A stretch of DNA of 64,000 nucleotides from Bacteroidota bacterium (GCA_016213405.1 JACRAM010000054.1:21998-85997); one strand, 5' to 3'; shown: positions 27,888-35,735, counted from the first letter of the stretch. Translations and numbers: made by a program. Notes: generated by a model not told the origin, from the letters alone.

Positions 27888-28018
27888 TTAATATTCCTTT
27901 AAAATTAATAGCTTCTGAAAGTATTCTTTATCCGATAGTGTAACCTTACCTATATATATACCATCAGGCAATCTATCCATTGTTAAATTGAAGAGTGAGT
28001 TGATAGGGTTGAGCATTT
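27888..28018 (-). pseudogene. Duplicated T9SS sorting-domain fragment
   Basis: The minus strand encodes MDRLPDGIYIGKVTLSD and EYFQKLLILKEY plus a stop, nearly the same as the end of the 913-aa adhesin (GLPDGVCIGKITLSDKEYFQ). It lies 3 nt before the start of the pilin-like gene, the same spacing as the intact adhesin has to its own truncated pilin copy. It is the left half of a tandem duplication. Confidence 0.85.
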
Positions 28019-28040
28019 AGTATTTTGATAATGAGTAACA

Positions 28041-28280
28041 TTATGCGAAAATTTCTTTTCCAGCCAGGAAATCCTTTATTTCAAAAAGTATTTCCCTTGC
28101 AAACATTACTCCTCTCATATTCTTCGTTTCAGGGTCAATTAGAAGCGTATATTTTTTTCGTTTATCAGGGGGTAATTTTTTTAAAGAAGGAAAATGGTTT
28201 AAAGGAAGAATAATTATCCTGTCATCATCCATGTAAACAGTTATTCTTCCTCTTTCTTTGAAAGATATTTTTTCTATCAT
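28041..28280 (-). CDS. DUF2442-like protein
   Basis: The 79-aa protein has the DUF2442 pattern: a short beta-rich start, VYMDDDRIIILPLNHFPSL, then the KKLPPDKRKKYTLL segment. The DUF2442/DUF4160 pair occurs widely and has been proposed as toxin-antitoxin-like, but no mechanism is established. It overlaps the upstream DUF4160 gene by 4 nt (ATGA-type coupling). Both lie within a tandem duplication that split a pilin-like gene. Confidence 0.75.
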   Translation of the reverse strand: MIEKISFKERGRITVYMDDDRIIILPLNHFPSLKKLPPDKRKKYTLLIDPETKNMRGVMFAREILFEIKDFLAGKEIFA

Positions 28281-28555
28281 TTTAAAGTAAGTTTTATGGG
28301 ATGAGTTTCTTTTTTCCCGAATGAATTATATAAATCAATTAATTCTTTCTGATATTTTGTTGCCAGCTTTTTCACTATATTTAATTCTTTTGCGCTAAAA
28401 TCTGCCGGATGCATTATTTCTAAATTTTGAAGCCACAATTTACCATAAATGTATTTTGATTTATGTTTACTGAAATGTATATGTGGAGCTTCAGTTTTCA
28501 CATCTTGTGCAAAGATAAAAAATGTAATGAATTTATAGAAAGCAAGAACAGGCAT
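28277..28555 (-). CDS. DUF4160-like protein
   Basis: The 92-aa protein starts MPVLAFYKFITFFIFAQDV and has APHIHFSKHKSKY, followed by the helical ADFSAKELNIVKKLATKYQK, all typical of DUF4160. It overlaps the DUF2442 gene by 4 nt and its start directly abuts the stop of the truncated pilin copy, so transcription probably continues from the adhesin operon. Confidence 0.78.
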   Translation of the reverse strand: MPVLAFYKFITFFIFAQDVKTEAPHIHFSKHKSKYIYGKLWLQNLEIMHPADFSAKELNIVKKLATKYQKELIDLYNSFGKKETHPIKLTLK

Positions 28556-28792
28556 TTATATTTTAAATTTCAAATCCTGAATGTAAAATTTATTTTTATC
28601 CAACAGAACTTTCTCATGAAAAACATCAATAACTTTTGTGCTTCCACAGCAAACTCCATCTCCAATTGAATTAAAAATAAAATCAAGATTTCCGCCACCC
28701 ATCACTCTCACCCTCACCGAACCGTCTGACTGAGAAAAAACGCATTGATATAAATTCAAAAATAAAAGCAGAATCTGCAAACGTAACATCAT
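28556..28792 (-). pseudogene. Truncated pilin-like paralogue
   Basis: The 78-aa frame shares its signal peptide start (MMLRL) and the GGGNLDFIFNSI block with the intact 210-aa protein, then departs into unrelated sequence (from about residue 44) that ends just before the DUF4160 start. Position and homology show it is the 5' part of a duplicated pilin-like gene cut by the DUF4160/DUF2442 pair. It might still make a short exported peptide. Confidence 0.75.
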
Positions 28793-28795
28793 ATT

Positions 28796-31513
28796 TTAGT
28801 ATGTATTTAGGAGCAATAACTTCTGAAAATATTCTTTATCTGATAATGTAATCTTACCTATACACACTCCATCAGGCAATCCATTTCCGGAAAAGGAAAC
28901 GTTCAATGTTCCGCTGTCTGCATTATTATCAAACAATAAGGCAACCTTATTGCCAATTAAATTAAACACTTCAACTTTTACTTTTTCAGGATATGAAAGG
29001 TGAATAGAGATGGTAGTATTATCATTAAATGGATTTGGATAAACTTCTATCAGATTAATAGGAGTACTTTCTTCTTGAATGTCAGAAGAAGTTATTCTGT
29101 AATTAATACAAGGACCGCAGTAATCACCATGCGCTAAATGGGCTGACAGCGCGTTTGGACTAATGCAAAGCGTTTGTGGATTGCCGGGATTACCGGGAGG
29201 AATATGGCATATCACTACTTTTTCATTTTTGTTTCCGCATTTAAAGTTGCTGCAATCCTGAGGTTGCTGAACAAAGACTGTAACATTATCGTTGCTGCTG
29301 CAACCATTCATGTCAATGACAGTAACTGTATATGTAGTAGTAACAGTCGGGCTTACTGTAATGCTTTGTGCTGTTTGTCCTGTGCTCCACAAAAAACTAT
29401 AAGAGGGTGTGCCTCCGCTTACAATTGCTGTTAATGCAGTGATTTGACCGATAATAATGGTTTGGTCTGCACCGGCATTGGCAACTAATTGAAGCGGTTC
29501 AATAATTACTACCGAAGCCGTTGCATTGCATCCGTTAGCATCGCTAACAGTTACGCTGTATGTTCCGGCAAACAATCCGGTTGCAGTGGCTGTGGTTTGC
29601 CCGTTGCTCCATACATGTATATAAGGAGGTGTTCCGCCTGAAACGTTTACCGTTGCACTGCCGTTGCTTCCTCCAAAACACGAAACATTTGTTTGGGATG
29701 TAACTAAAGTAAGAGTCGCAGGTTCTGTAATAATAACTGTTGCAATTGCTGTGCATCCATTGGCATCGGTGATTATAACAGAATAATTTCCTGCCGATAA
29801 ACCAGTGGCTGATGAAGTTGTTTGCCCGTTACTCCATACATATATATAAGGCGGTGTTCCGCCTGATGCAGTTACGGATGCGGTTCCATTGTTTCCACCA
29901 AAACAGGAGGCATTAGTTTGGGTTGCAGTGATAGTGATAGCGGTAGGTTCTGTAATTGAAACAATGCCCGAAGCAGTAGCTCCGCTTGCATCAATTACTA
30001 CAACCGTATAAGTTCCTGCACATAGTCCTGTAGCAGCAGGTGTAGTTTGTCCTGTGGGTGACCAAAAAAATGTGTATGGTGTAGTGCTTCCTGATGGTGT
30101 GGCGGTAGCAGTACCAAGACAACCGCCATTACAAATATTATCAGCGTGAGAAACGCTAACAGTAAGAGGAGTAATTCCGCAAAGGGAAGAAACAACAACT
30201 GAAGGAGTACCAATAGTAGGCGTAAAGTTTATTAAAACTGTAGGAGGCGTAGAAGTATTCGTTGAAAAAGTAATGTCTTGAGTATTACGCATGGCTTCTG
30301 TAAACACAGCGTTACTTTCATTACATCCACTGTTACCTACAGCATCTGTTTTAATAAAATAAAAATCAAGAGTGCCACCAAAACTGCTAGTGGATCCAAC
30401 GGTTGCATATCCTCCATCAGAAGTAATTTGCAATGAATGAGGGAGATCCGCTGCATCACCGTTTGTACCTCCGTATAATTTAGCCCATTGAATATTTCCT
30501 GAAGAATTAATTTTCAGCAGGCATTTATCATAATTTTGAAAAAGATTCTGACCAGTTGCGGCATCTCCTGAAACGATGAATCCTCCATCAGAAGTTTGTT
30601 GTATATCACTTCCCTCTTCATGGTTAGTTGTTCCATAGGTTTTTGACCACAATACATTTCCATTGCTATTTGTTTTAACTACCAATATATCATGCACTCC
30701 TAATTGAGAAAAAGGCGATACTGTATGTGAGCCAACAATAATAAACCCACCATCATTGGTTTCTCTCCCGGACCTAAAAACAGTTGACTCAGCAAGACCT
30801 GTATTACCATATATCTTATTCCAAAGCAAATTGCCACCGGAATCGGTTTTTAATAAAGATGCGCTATTGAAACCAATAGGCGCTTGATTTTGAGTTCCCA
30901 CCAAAGCATACCCGTTGTCATTTGTTTGGATTACAAAAGAAGTTGAAGACCCTTGGTCACCAAATACTTTACTCCATTCAAGTGCACCATTTGAATCTGT
31001 TTTCAATAAGTATTTAGTTAAAGAAGTACCAAAACTTGATGTAATCCCGGAAATAATAAATCCTCCGTCTGTTGTTTGTGCCATTGTATTCGCTAAGTCC
31101 ACACCAGATACTCCTCCATATAGTTTAGTCCATAATAAATTCCCGTTCATATCAAATTTGTTTAAATATATTTTTCTCGAAAATTGTCCTACAATGCCGC
31201 CATGCACACCCGTCCAGATAAATCCTCCATCGTATGTTTGCTGAACAATTCCAGAAAGTCCACTCACAGGCTGATTGATTTGTTTGCTCCATAAAATATT
31301 ACCTGAGGCATCCGTTCTTGTAATATTAGAAACACCTGTACGGGGAGCGCCAAACACATATCCTCCATCACTGTTTTGCCAAACACTCATTATGTTCGTA
31401 GTTTGTACCTTATAAACTTTTTGAAATGATGTTTGTCCAAAAAAGATTTGCGGAATAAAAATTCCTGATAATAATATAAGGTAAATGAAAAATGAAAAGA
31501 TATGTTTTTTCAT
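28796..31513 (-). CDS. T9SS-secreted adhesin with SprB-like repeats
   Basis: From MKKHIFSFF the protein is about 905 aa (an upstream in-frame ATG at 31537 adds 8 residues). After the signal peptide come about seven propeller-like repeats with TSDGGFI blocks and LLKTDSNG segments (about 25-410), a run of three SprB-like repeats (GGTPPYIYVWSNGQTT, then SAGNYSV and DANGC), a PKD-like repeat, a Cys/His-rich motif (VVICHIPPGNP, then SAHLAHGDYCGPC), and a type A T9SS sorting domain beginning near VYPNPFNDNT. It would be exported by T9SS and bound at the surface as an adhesin. It starts the co-directional cluster that contains the pilin-like and usher-like genes. Confidence 0.9.
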   Translation of the reverse strand: MKKHIFSFFIYLILLSGIFIPQIFFGQTSFQKVYKVQTTNIMSVWQNSDGGYVFGAPRTGVSNITRTDASGNILWSKQINQPVSGLSGIVQQTYDGGFIWTGVHGGIVGQFSRKIYLNKFDMNGNLLWTKLYGGVSGVDLANTMAQTTDGGFIISGITSSFGTSLTKYLLKTDSNGALEWSKVFGDQGSSTSFVIQTNDNGYALVGTQNQAPIGFNSASLLKTDSGGNLLWNKIYGNTGLAESTVFRSGRETNDGGFIIVGSHTVSPFSQLGVHDILVVKTNSNGNVLWSKTYGTTNHEEGSDIQQTSDGGFIVSGDAATGQNLFQNYDKCLLKINSSGNIQWAKLYGGTNGDAADLPHSLQITSDGGYATVGSTSSFGGTLDFYFIKTDAVGNSGCNESNAVFTEAMRNTQDITFSTNTSTPPTVLINFTPTIGTPSVVVSSLCGITPLTVSVSHADNICNGGCLGTATATPSGSTTPYTFFWSPTGQTTPAATGLCAGTYTVVVIDASGATASGIVSITEPTAITITATQTNASCFGGNNGTASVTASGGTPPYIYVWSNGQTTSSATGLSAGNYSVIITDANGCTAIATVIITEPATLTLVTSQTNVSCFGGSNGSATVNVSGGTPPYIHVWSNGQTTATATGLFAGTYSVTVSDANGCNATASVVIIEPLQLVANAGADQTIIIGQITALTAIVSGGTPSYSFLWSTGQTAQSITVSPTVTTTYTVTVIDMNGCSSNDNVTVFVQQPQDCSNFKCGNKNEKVVICHIPPGNPGNPQTLCISPNALSAHLAHGDYCGPCINYRITSSDIQEESTPINLIEVYPNPFNDNTTISIHLSYPEKVKVEVFNLIGNKVALLFDNNADSGTLNVSFSGNGLPDGVCIGKITLSDKEYFQKLLLLNTY

Positions 31514-31550
31514 GGGAATGAGTTTGTTGTTAAACAATTTAATCTCTAAG

Positions 31551-31590
31551 AAAAAACCCCGATAAAGTATTTCACAATATCGGGGTTCTT
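31551..31590 (-). terminator. Terminator or attenuator after the 228-aa pilin-like gene
   Basis: AACCCCGATA/TATCGGGGTT, followed on the minus strand by TTTTTTCTTA, separates the pilin-like gene from the adhesin gene. Partial readthrough would give more pilin than adhesin and usher. Confidence 0.8.
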
Positions 31591-31613
31591 TTACTAACCC
31601 AATGAAATAAGAG

Positions 31614-32300
31614 TTAGAGTGAAGTCAGTTCAAGAAAAACATTGGTTACATACCTGTCCGGAGGAATATTCTGGTCAAGCAGGTTTATTGCCGACATTGG
31701 GCTGTTAGCCGATACGGCTGGAGTAGTGCCGCACTCCCAATTGATAGTGAAATTATTATCTGCCACATCTCCACCGTTTCCGGTACCGGAAGTAAAGAGA
31801 ATTACAGTACCAACACCTGCATATTGAAGTAATCCGTTGGGAATATTGGGAACACCAAGAGCAGAAATGTTATCTGTGTAAGCGCCAGTACGGTCAACGT
31901 CAAGAATAGCGCTACAGCAAGTATTATTTGCTGCAATTGTACCCCAATCGCAGGTGAAACCAACATTATCCAACGCCATGATGTGCGTTGCGTTTGTAGG
32001 ATCATCTGTTCCAATGAGGTTTGCATCTTCTGCGCCCATATCTAACTGCCACTCAGTGGAAGAAGCAATCTGAACATCAGAATCATAAAAGCCATTACCT
32101 TGTGCATTGGTAATGCCGTTTTTGTAATCTTCAATGTCATTAAACACGAACTCAATGTTGCCGCCATTGGTAACATGAATGCGCAAAATCTGAACCAGCG
32201 TTACTCCCAAGGGAATAACAGCCCTGTCAGAAACCGGCTGTGCCATAGCAGAACCGGCAATTATCATGGCTATGCATGATGCGAGAATTGTTTTTTTCAT
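31614..32300 (-). CDS. Pilin-like secreted protein, main subunit candidate
   Basis: The 228-aa protein has a signal peptide (MKKTILASCIAMIIAGSAMA) and the same GGNIEFVFNDIEDYKNGI block as the 210-aa paralogue, followed by WQLDMGAEDANLIGTDD, five cysteines and a final alternating strand DRYVTNVFLELTSL. It has its own promoter-like element and its own terminator, which suggests high and separate expression as expected for a major subunit. The function is inferred from fold-like features and neighbours; no family hit can be named with certainty. Confidence 0.82.
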   Translation of the reverse strand: MKKTILASCIAMIIAGSAMAQPVSDRAVIPLGVTLVQILRIHVTNGGNIEFVFNDIEDYKNGITNAQGNGFYDSDVQIASSTEWQLDMGAEDANLIGTDDPTNATHIMALDNVGFTCDWGTIAANNTCCSAILDVDRTGAYTDNISALGVPNIPNGLLQYAGVGTVILFTSGTGNGGDVADNNFTINWECGTTPAVSANSPMSAINLLDQNIPPDRYVTNVFLELTSL

Positions 32301-32341
32301 AGATTTTGTTTTTGTTTTTGTTTCGTTTAATTGGATGAATG

Positions 32342-32349
32342 CAAATGTA
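32342..32349 (-). promoter_or_regulatory. -7 element TACATTTG for the pilin-like gene
   Basis: It fits TAnnTTTG on the minus strand, 42 nt from the start codon. A TTG lies 24 bp further upstream. Confidence 0.5.
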
Positions 32350-32469
32350 ATAATAAAATTAAAGCATATTGTTCAATAAAAACTAATTATTTTTTATGAA
32401 GTATCTGAATACATGATGAAAAAGGAAAAGGTTACTCCCCTGCTACGCTGAAAATAATTAAAGGTTACA

Positions 32470-32645
32470 CGGAAAACCAATTTATTAGGACTTTTACGCA
32501 AAATGTACAATTCTTGTATTTCTCTGCGGTTCTCAGCGTCATTTTTCTCTGTGAACTCTGCGGTTAAAATTTTTACCGCAGAGAACGCTGAGATTTTCGC
32601 AGAGAGCCGCAGAGTTTGCGTAAGTCCTATTTATTTTGGTTCGGA
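32470..32645. repeat. Long inverted-repeat element with CTCTGCGG words
   Basis: The outer arms AACCAATTTATTAGGACTT and AAGTCCTATTTATTTTGGTT, then ACGCAAA/TTTGCGT, enclose words CTCTGCGGTTCTCAGCG and ACTCTGCGGTTAAAA that face ACCGCAGAG, CGCTGAG and GAGCCGCAGAG. The whole can fold as one hairpin. The inner words recur at 63953-63995. Confidence 0.85.
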
Positions 32646-32772
32646 TTCCTGTAAAGTTAATGCGGAGAAAGGTCTCCTTTAGTAAAACGATTGTTTTTCA
32701 TCAGAGTTTCATCCTTTTACTCAAAAAATCAATAATTTTTATCATTCCTACAAACATTTCTGCCATAAAAAT

Positions 32773-32919
32773 AAGTGTGGCAATGGCATCTACAAGTATT
32801 TTGTCAGAGAAAATAAATGTTTTGTCAGAAGAAATAAGTATTTTGTCAGAGAAAATAAATGTTTTGTCAGAGAAAATAAGTGTGGCAATGGAAGCCACAA
32901 GTATTTTGTCAGAGAAAAT
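32773..32919. repeat. Tandem array, 7 units of 21 bp
   Basis: Three unit types alternate: AAGTATTTTGTCAGAGAAAAT, close relatives with AAATGTTTTGTCAG, and AAGTGTGGCAATGGAAGCC-type units. The period is exactly 21 bp, as in the unrelated array at 9130-9381. It ends 92 bp before the start of a 121-aa gene. Confidence 0.93.
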
Positions 32920-33011
32920 AATTAAAGCCATGCACAATATACACTGGCAAGATCCGTTCTCATTTGTATAAATCAGCCCCGATGATGAATCGGGACACAA
33001 AATTAAATTAA

Positions 33012-33377
33012 ATGAAAATCACTTATCCAACCACCCATGACGGATGGTTAAAACTCGGCAACTTAATATTTGCGAAGAGCGAAAACTTAGGCGATGAACC
33101 AGCCATCAACCCTGCCGATGCTGATCCCAAAAAAGTAGGAACGCTGGCAAGCACTGCCGCAAAAAAACTGGCAACAGGCGCGCAACTTCACAAAGATGCC
33201 GAAACAAGCAATGAAGCAGGAGAAAAAGATATTACGGAAATGGAATCAGAAATCCGCAGAGTTGCCAAAGTGCTTACCGGCAGGAATCAGAAAAACCCGA
33301 AAGCCACCGGAGTATGGGGATTTACAATGGACGAAAGCAGCGGCACTCCACCGCCTGTGCCTCCTGTTGCCAAGTAA
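33012..33377 (+). CDS. Small protein next to a second 21-bp array
   Basis: Not recognised. The 121-aa soluble protein starts MKITYPTTHDGWLKLGNLIF, has an alanine/lysine-rich helical centre (TAAKKLATGAQLHKDAE) and a glycine/proline-rich tail (SSGTPPPVPPVAK). It has no signal peptide. It is a single-gene unit with its own terminator. The length, the proline-rich end and the neighbouring 21-bp array repeat the arrangement at 9427-9792. Confidence 0.72.
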   Translation: MKITYPTTHDGWLKLGNLIFAKSENLGDEPAINPADADPKKVGTLASTAAKKLATGAQLHKDAETSNEAGEKDITEMESEIRRVAKVLTGRNQKNPKATGVWGFTMDESSGTPPPVPPVAK

Positions 33378-33398
33378 GCAAAGAAATTTTCTAAAAAT

Positions 33399-33435
33399 AA
33401 TCCTTCTCCACTCAATCGGAGAGGGATTTTTATTT
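33399..33435 (+). terminator. Terminator after the 121-aa gene
   Basis: ATCCTTCTCC (33401-33410) pairs with GGAGAGGGAT (33419-33428) and is followed by TTTTTATTT. Confidence 0.75.
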
Positions 33436-33517
33436 CCATCAGACAAGGAGGGAGAGGTTTCCAATTATTAAAGATTGATAAAACTGAAAAATAATTACAT
33501 TTGCCGACAGAAAATCA

Positions 33518-33640
33518 CAAGTAATCGGTGAGCGGTCATCGGTGAACGGTGGATAACAAACAGTTATGAGAAATAAATTTCACATATATACATTCTGCCT
33601 TTTACTGATTACTGGTAACCGATTACCGATTACCTTTCTT
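33518..33640. repeat. Word-repeat pair spanning a start codon
   Basis: AATCGGTGAGCGGTCATCGGT words in the 5' leader face GGTAACCGATTACCGATTACC words inside the signal-peptide codons of the chaperone-like gene. Pairing of the two arms would enclose the ATG at 33566. Confidence 0.7.
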
Positions 33641-34375
33641 AATGCCCAGGATTTTGAAGTTGCCCCCGTAAAAATGCTTTATGACTGCGAGCCCGGGCAA
33701 ATTCAAACCAAGACCTTATATATCCGCAATCACGCCAACCAAAAACAGCAATTCAATGTCGTTGCAGTTGATTTGCCTGCTGATAGTTTAGGAAAGAAAA
33801 AAACTTCTGAAAACAAATCCTGCAAAGACTGGATTACGCTGAATCCCTCATTCTTTGATTTGAATCCGAATGAACAAAAAGAAGTGAAAGTGGTGATGCA
33901 GGTGCCGCCCGGTCATTCAGAAACCCGCTGGTGCATGGTGTTTGTGAGCGCCACCGAAGAACAAACCGCCCTTTCGGCAGACAAACAAATGAAAGGCAGC
34001 GTAAAAGTAAAGCCCCGCATAGGCGTGAAAGTGATTCAATCGCCCAAATCAAATATCAATTACAAGGGAGCCATTTCTAACCTGAAAGAAACAACTCTGC
34101 CGGCAGACACGCTGCGCACGTTTCAGGCAAACATATCAAACACAGGCGACAAAGTAATAGAAGGAAAAATTTATCTCGTATTTTCAAATCTTGAAACAGC
34201 AAAAGAAATAAAAGAAAAACCTCAGCGCATTACCGTGCTTCCGGGCGCAACAAAAAAAATTACCCTCATAATGCCCCCAAAAATCCCTGCCGGAAAATAT
34301 TCACTTGCCGCCATTCTCGACTATGGCAACAACTCCGCGCTGGAAGCAGTTCAGATGAATGTTGAAGTGAAGTAA
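33566..34375 (+). CDS. PapD/DUF916-like periplasmic chaperone candidate
   Basis: The 269-aa protein has a signal peptide and two predicted immunoglobulin-type domains. The first starts FEVAPVKMLYDCEPGQ and has TLYIRNHANQKQQFNV, WITLNPSFFDLNPNEQKEV and PPGHSETRW, a pattern shared by PapD-type chaperones and DUF916/COG1470 proteins (binding edge strand, N-x-P-x-E turn). The second (about 170-269) includes NISNTGDKVIEGKIYLV and PGATKKITLIMP. It is divergent from the pilin/usher-like cluster and may assist its subunits; this is inference. Part of the signal peptide (LLLITGNRLPITF) is encoded by ACCGATT words that face a complementary arm in the leader. Confidence 0.75.
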   Translation: MRNKFHIYTFCLLLITGNRLPITFLNAQDFEVAPVKMLYDCEPGQIQTKTLYIRNHANQKQQFNVVAVDLPADSLGKKKTSENKSCKDWITLNPSFFDLNPNEQKEVKVVMQVPPGHSETRWCMVFVSATEEQTALSADKQMKGSVKVKPRIGVKVIQSPKSNINYKGAISNLKETTLPADTLRTFQANISNTGDKVIEGKIYLVFSNLETAKEIKEKPQRITVLPGATKKITLIMPPKIPAGKYSLAAILDYGNNSALEAVQMNVEVK

Positions 34376-34486
34376 AAAGCCCCACCCGACCTCCCCGAAG
34401 GGGAGGGGAAAATCAACATGAAGAAAAAAATTCTGATACTCTTAATTTTCTCCCTTCCCTTCGGGAAGGGATGGGGATGGGCTTTT
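34374..34486. repeat. Two-hairpin GC-rich element around a start codon
   Basis: The ends AAAAAGCCC (34374-34382) and GGGCTTTT (34479-34486) are inverted. Inside are two hairpins, CCTCCCCGAAGGGGAGG and CCCTTCCCTTCGGGAAGGG. The ATG of the MORN protein (34418) lies between them, so the element supplies both leader and signal-peptide codons. Confidence 0.85.
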
Positions 34487-35617
34487 GCACAAACCCAGCA
34501 AACCTTTTACGATGCCGATAAAAAAATAAAAAAAGAAATCTTTCATACAAAAAAAGAATCGGGAAAAACAATGAAGGATGGTTTGTATCAAATCTATTAT
34601 GAGAATGGCAAACCCTGGCAGGAAGGAAATTACAAAGAAGATAAATTAGAAGGAGACTGGAAGATTTATTTTAACAACGGGCAGCTGAAACAAACCGTTC
34701 ATTATGAAAACGGACGGAGGCAGGGAAACTCAAAAATATATTATGACGATGGCATACTCTTTCAGGAACTGATTTACAAAGATGACAAGATGGATGGGAA
34801 AAATATTTTTCATCACACCAACGGAAAAATCATGGAAGTGTCGGAATACAAAAACGACACGCTCAACGGAGAAAGCAGGGGCTTTAATGAAAACGGAAGC
34901 AGGTCATTCAACAGAATATATCTCAACGGCAAGCGCAACGGCAACTGCGAAGGGTTTTATGATAACGGATTGCAAAAAGAAAAATATACCTGCGTAAATG
35001 ATTTGTATGAAGGAGAATTTATTTCGTATTACAAAGATTCGCTCAACGGAAAACAAAAAACCTGCACTTACAAAAACGGAAAGCTCAACGGAACCTTCAC
35101 CGGATATTATTCCAACGGCTCCATTGAAATGAAAGGAACCTACGCGAACGATTCCCTGCAGGGAGAATACACGCATTATTTCTCATCTAAAACTCAGGGA
35201 GTTCAGCAAGGAATACCTGTGGAAAAAGGTAATTATAAGAACAACTCGCGCACCGGATTATGGACATCGTGGTATCCGGATGGGAAGAATTACACTGCCG
35301 GAAATTTTGTCAACGGAAAATATGAGGGCGAATGGAAAGTATATCACCCAAACGGAAATCTGAAACAAACGGGCGCTTACTCAAACGGAATTGAAAACGG
35401 TTTTTGGAAATACTACCATCCCAACGGCAACACGTATATGGAAGGAAAATATACTGATGGAAAACAAGAAGGACCCTGGAAAGTTTATTACGAAGATGGA
35501 AAACTACTTGCCGATTACAACTGGCTGAACGGAATCCTTAATGGCAAACAAACTGCCTACGATAAAGAAGGAAAAGTGGCTGAAGTTAAAGTTTATGAAA
35601 ACGGAGTGCAGAAATGA
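34418..35617 (+). CDS. Exported MORN-repeat (YwqK-type) protein
   Basis: The 399-aa protein has a signal peptide followed by about fourteen MORN_2-type repeats of 22-24 residues (YYENGKPWQEGNYKEDKLEG; YHPNGNLKQTGAYSNGIENG). This repeat is common in Bacteroidota envelope proteins and in so-called YwqK antitoxins; no toxin is adjacent, so that label is not adopted. The protein probably acts as a periplasmic or surface scaffold. Its start codon and the signal-peptide residues FSLPFGKGWGWAF come from the GC-rich element at 34374-34486. Confidence 0.88.
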   Translation: MKKKILILLIFSLPFGKGWGWAFAQTQQTFYDADKKIKKEIFHTKKESGKTMKDGLYQIYYENGKPWQEGNYKEDKLEGDWKIYFNNGQLKQTVHYENGRRQGNSKIYYDDGILFQELIYKDDKMDGKNIFHHTNGKIMEVSEYKNDTLNGESRGFNENGSRSFNRIYLNGKRNGNCEGFYDNGLQKEKYTCVNDLYEGEFISYYKDSLNGKQKTCTYKNGKLNGTFTGYYSNGSIEMKGTYANDSLQGEYTHYFSSKTQGVQQGIPVEKGNYKNNSRTGLWTSWYPDGKNYTAGNFVNGKYEGEWKVYHPNGNLKQTGAYSNGIENGFWKYYHPNGNTYMEGKYTDGKQEGPWKVYYEDGKLLADYNWLNGILNGKQTAYDKEGKVAEVKVYENGVQK

Positions 35618-35619
35618 AA

Positions 35620-35733
35620 GTCCCAAGCATCAAGTCCAAAGTCCCAAGCCCCAAGAAACAGCCATTGCATTTTCTTCGGCTGTTCCTTGAAACTTGGAAT
35701 TTGGAATTTGGAACTTGAAATTTGGGATTTGGA
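35620..35733. repeat. Word-repeat hairpin between convergent genes
   Basis: AAGTCCCAAGCATCAAGTCC-type words on the left face CTTGGAATTTGGAATTTGG words on the right, with an inner ACAGCC/GGCTGT. The inverted sister copy is at 38286-38398. It lies between the MORN-protein and sugar-transferase stops. Confidence 0.8.
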
Positions 35734-35735
35734 AC

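Larger units (their letters stand above)
32301..33011. other. 711-bp gene-free region between divergent units
   Basis: It contains the promoter of the pilin-like gene, a 175-bp inverted-repeat element (32470-32645), and a 7-unit 21-bp array (32773-32919). Open frames of 99-111 codons through the array are products of the repeat and are not called. Confidence 0.7.

Noticed and set aside
32636..33000. Open frames of 111 and 99 codons through the second 21-bp array
   Set aside because: Same repeat artefact on both strands; the heptad pattern follows from the 21-bp period.
34418..35617. Calling the MORN protein an antitoxin
   Set aside because: The YwqK label comes from database naming; no toxin gene is adjacent and the protein is exported.
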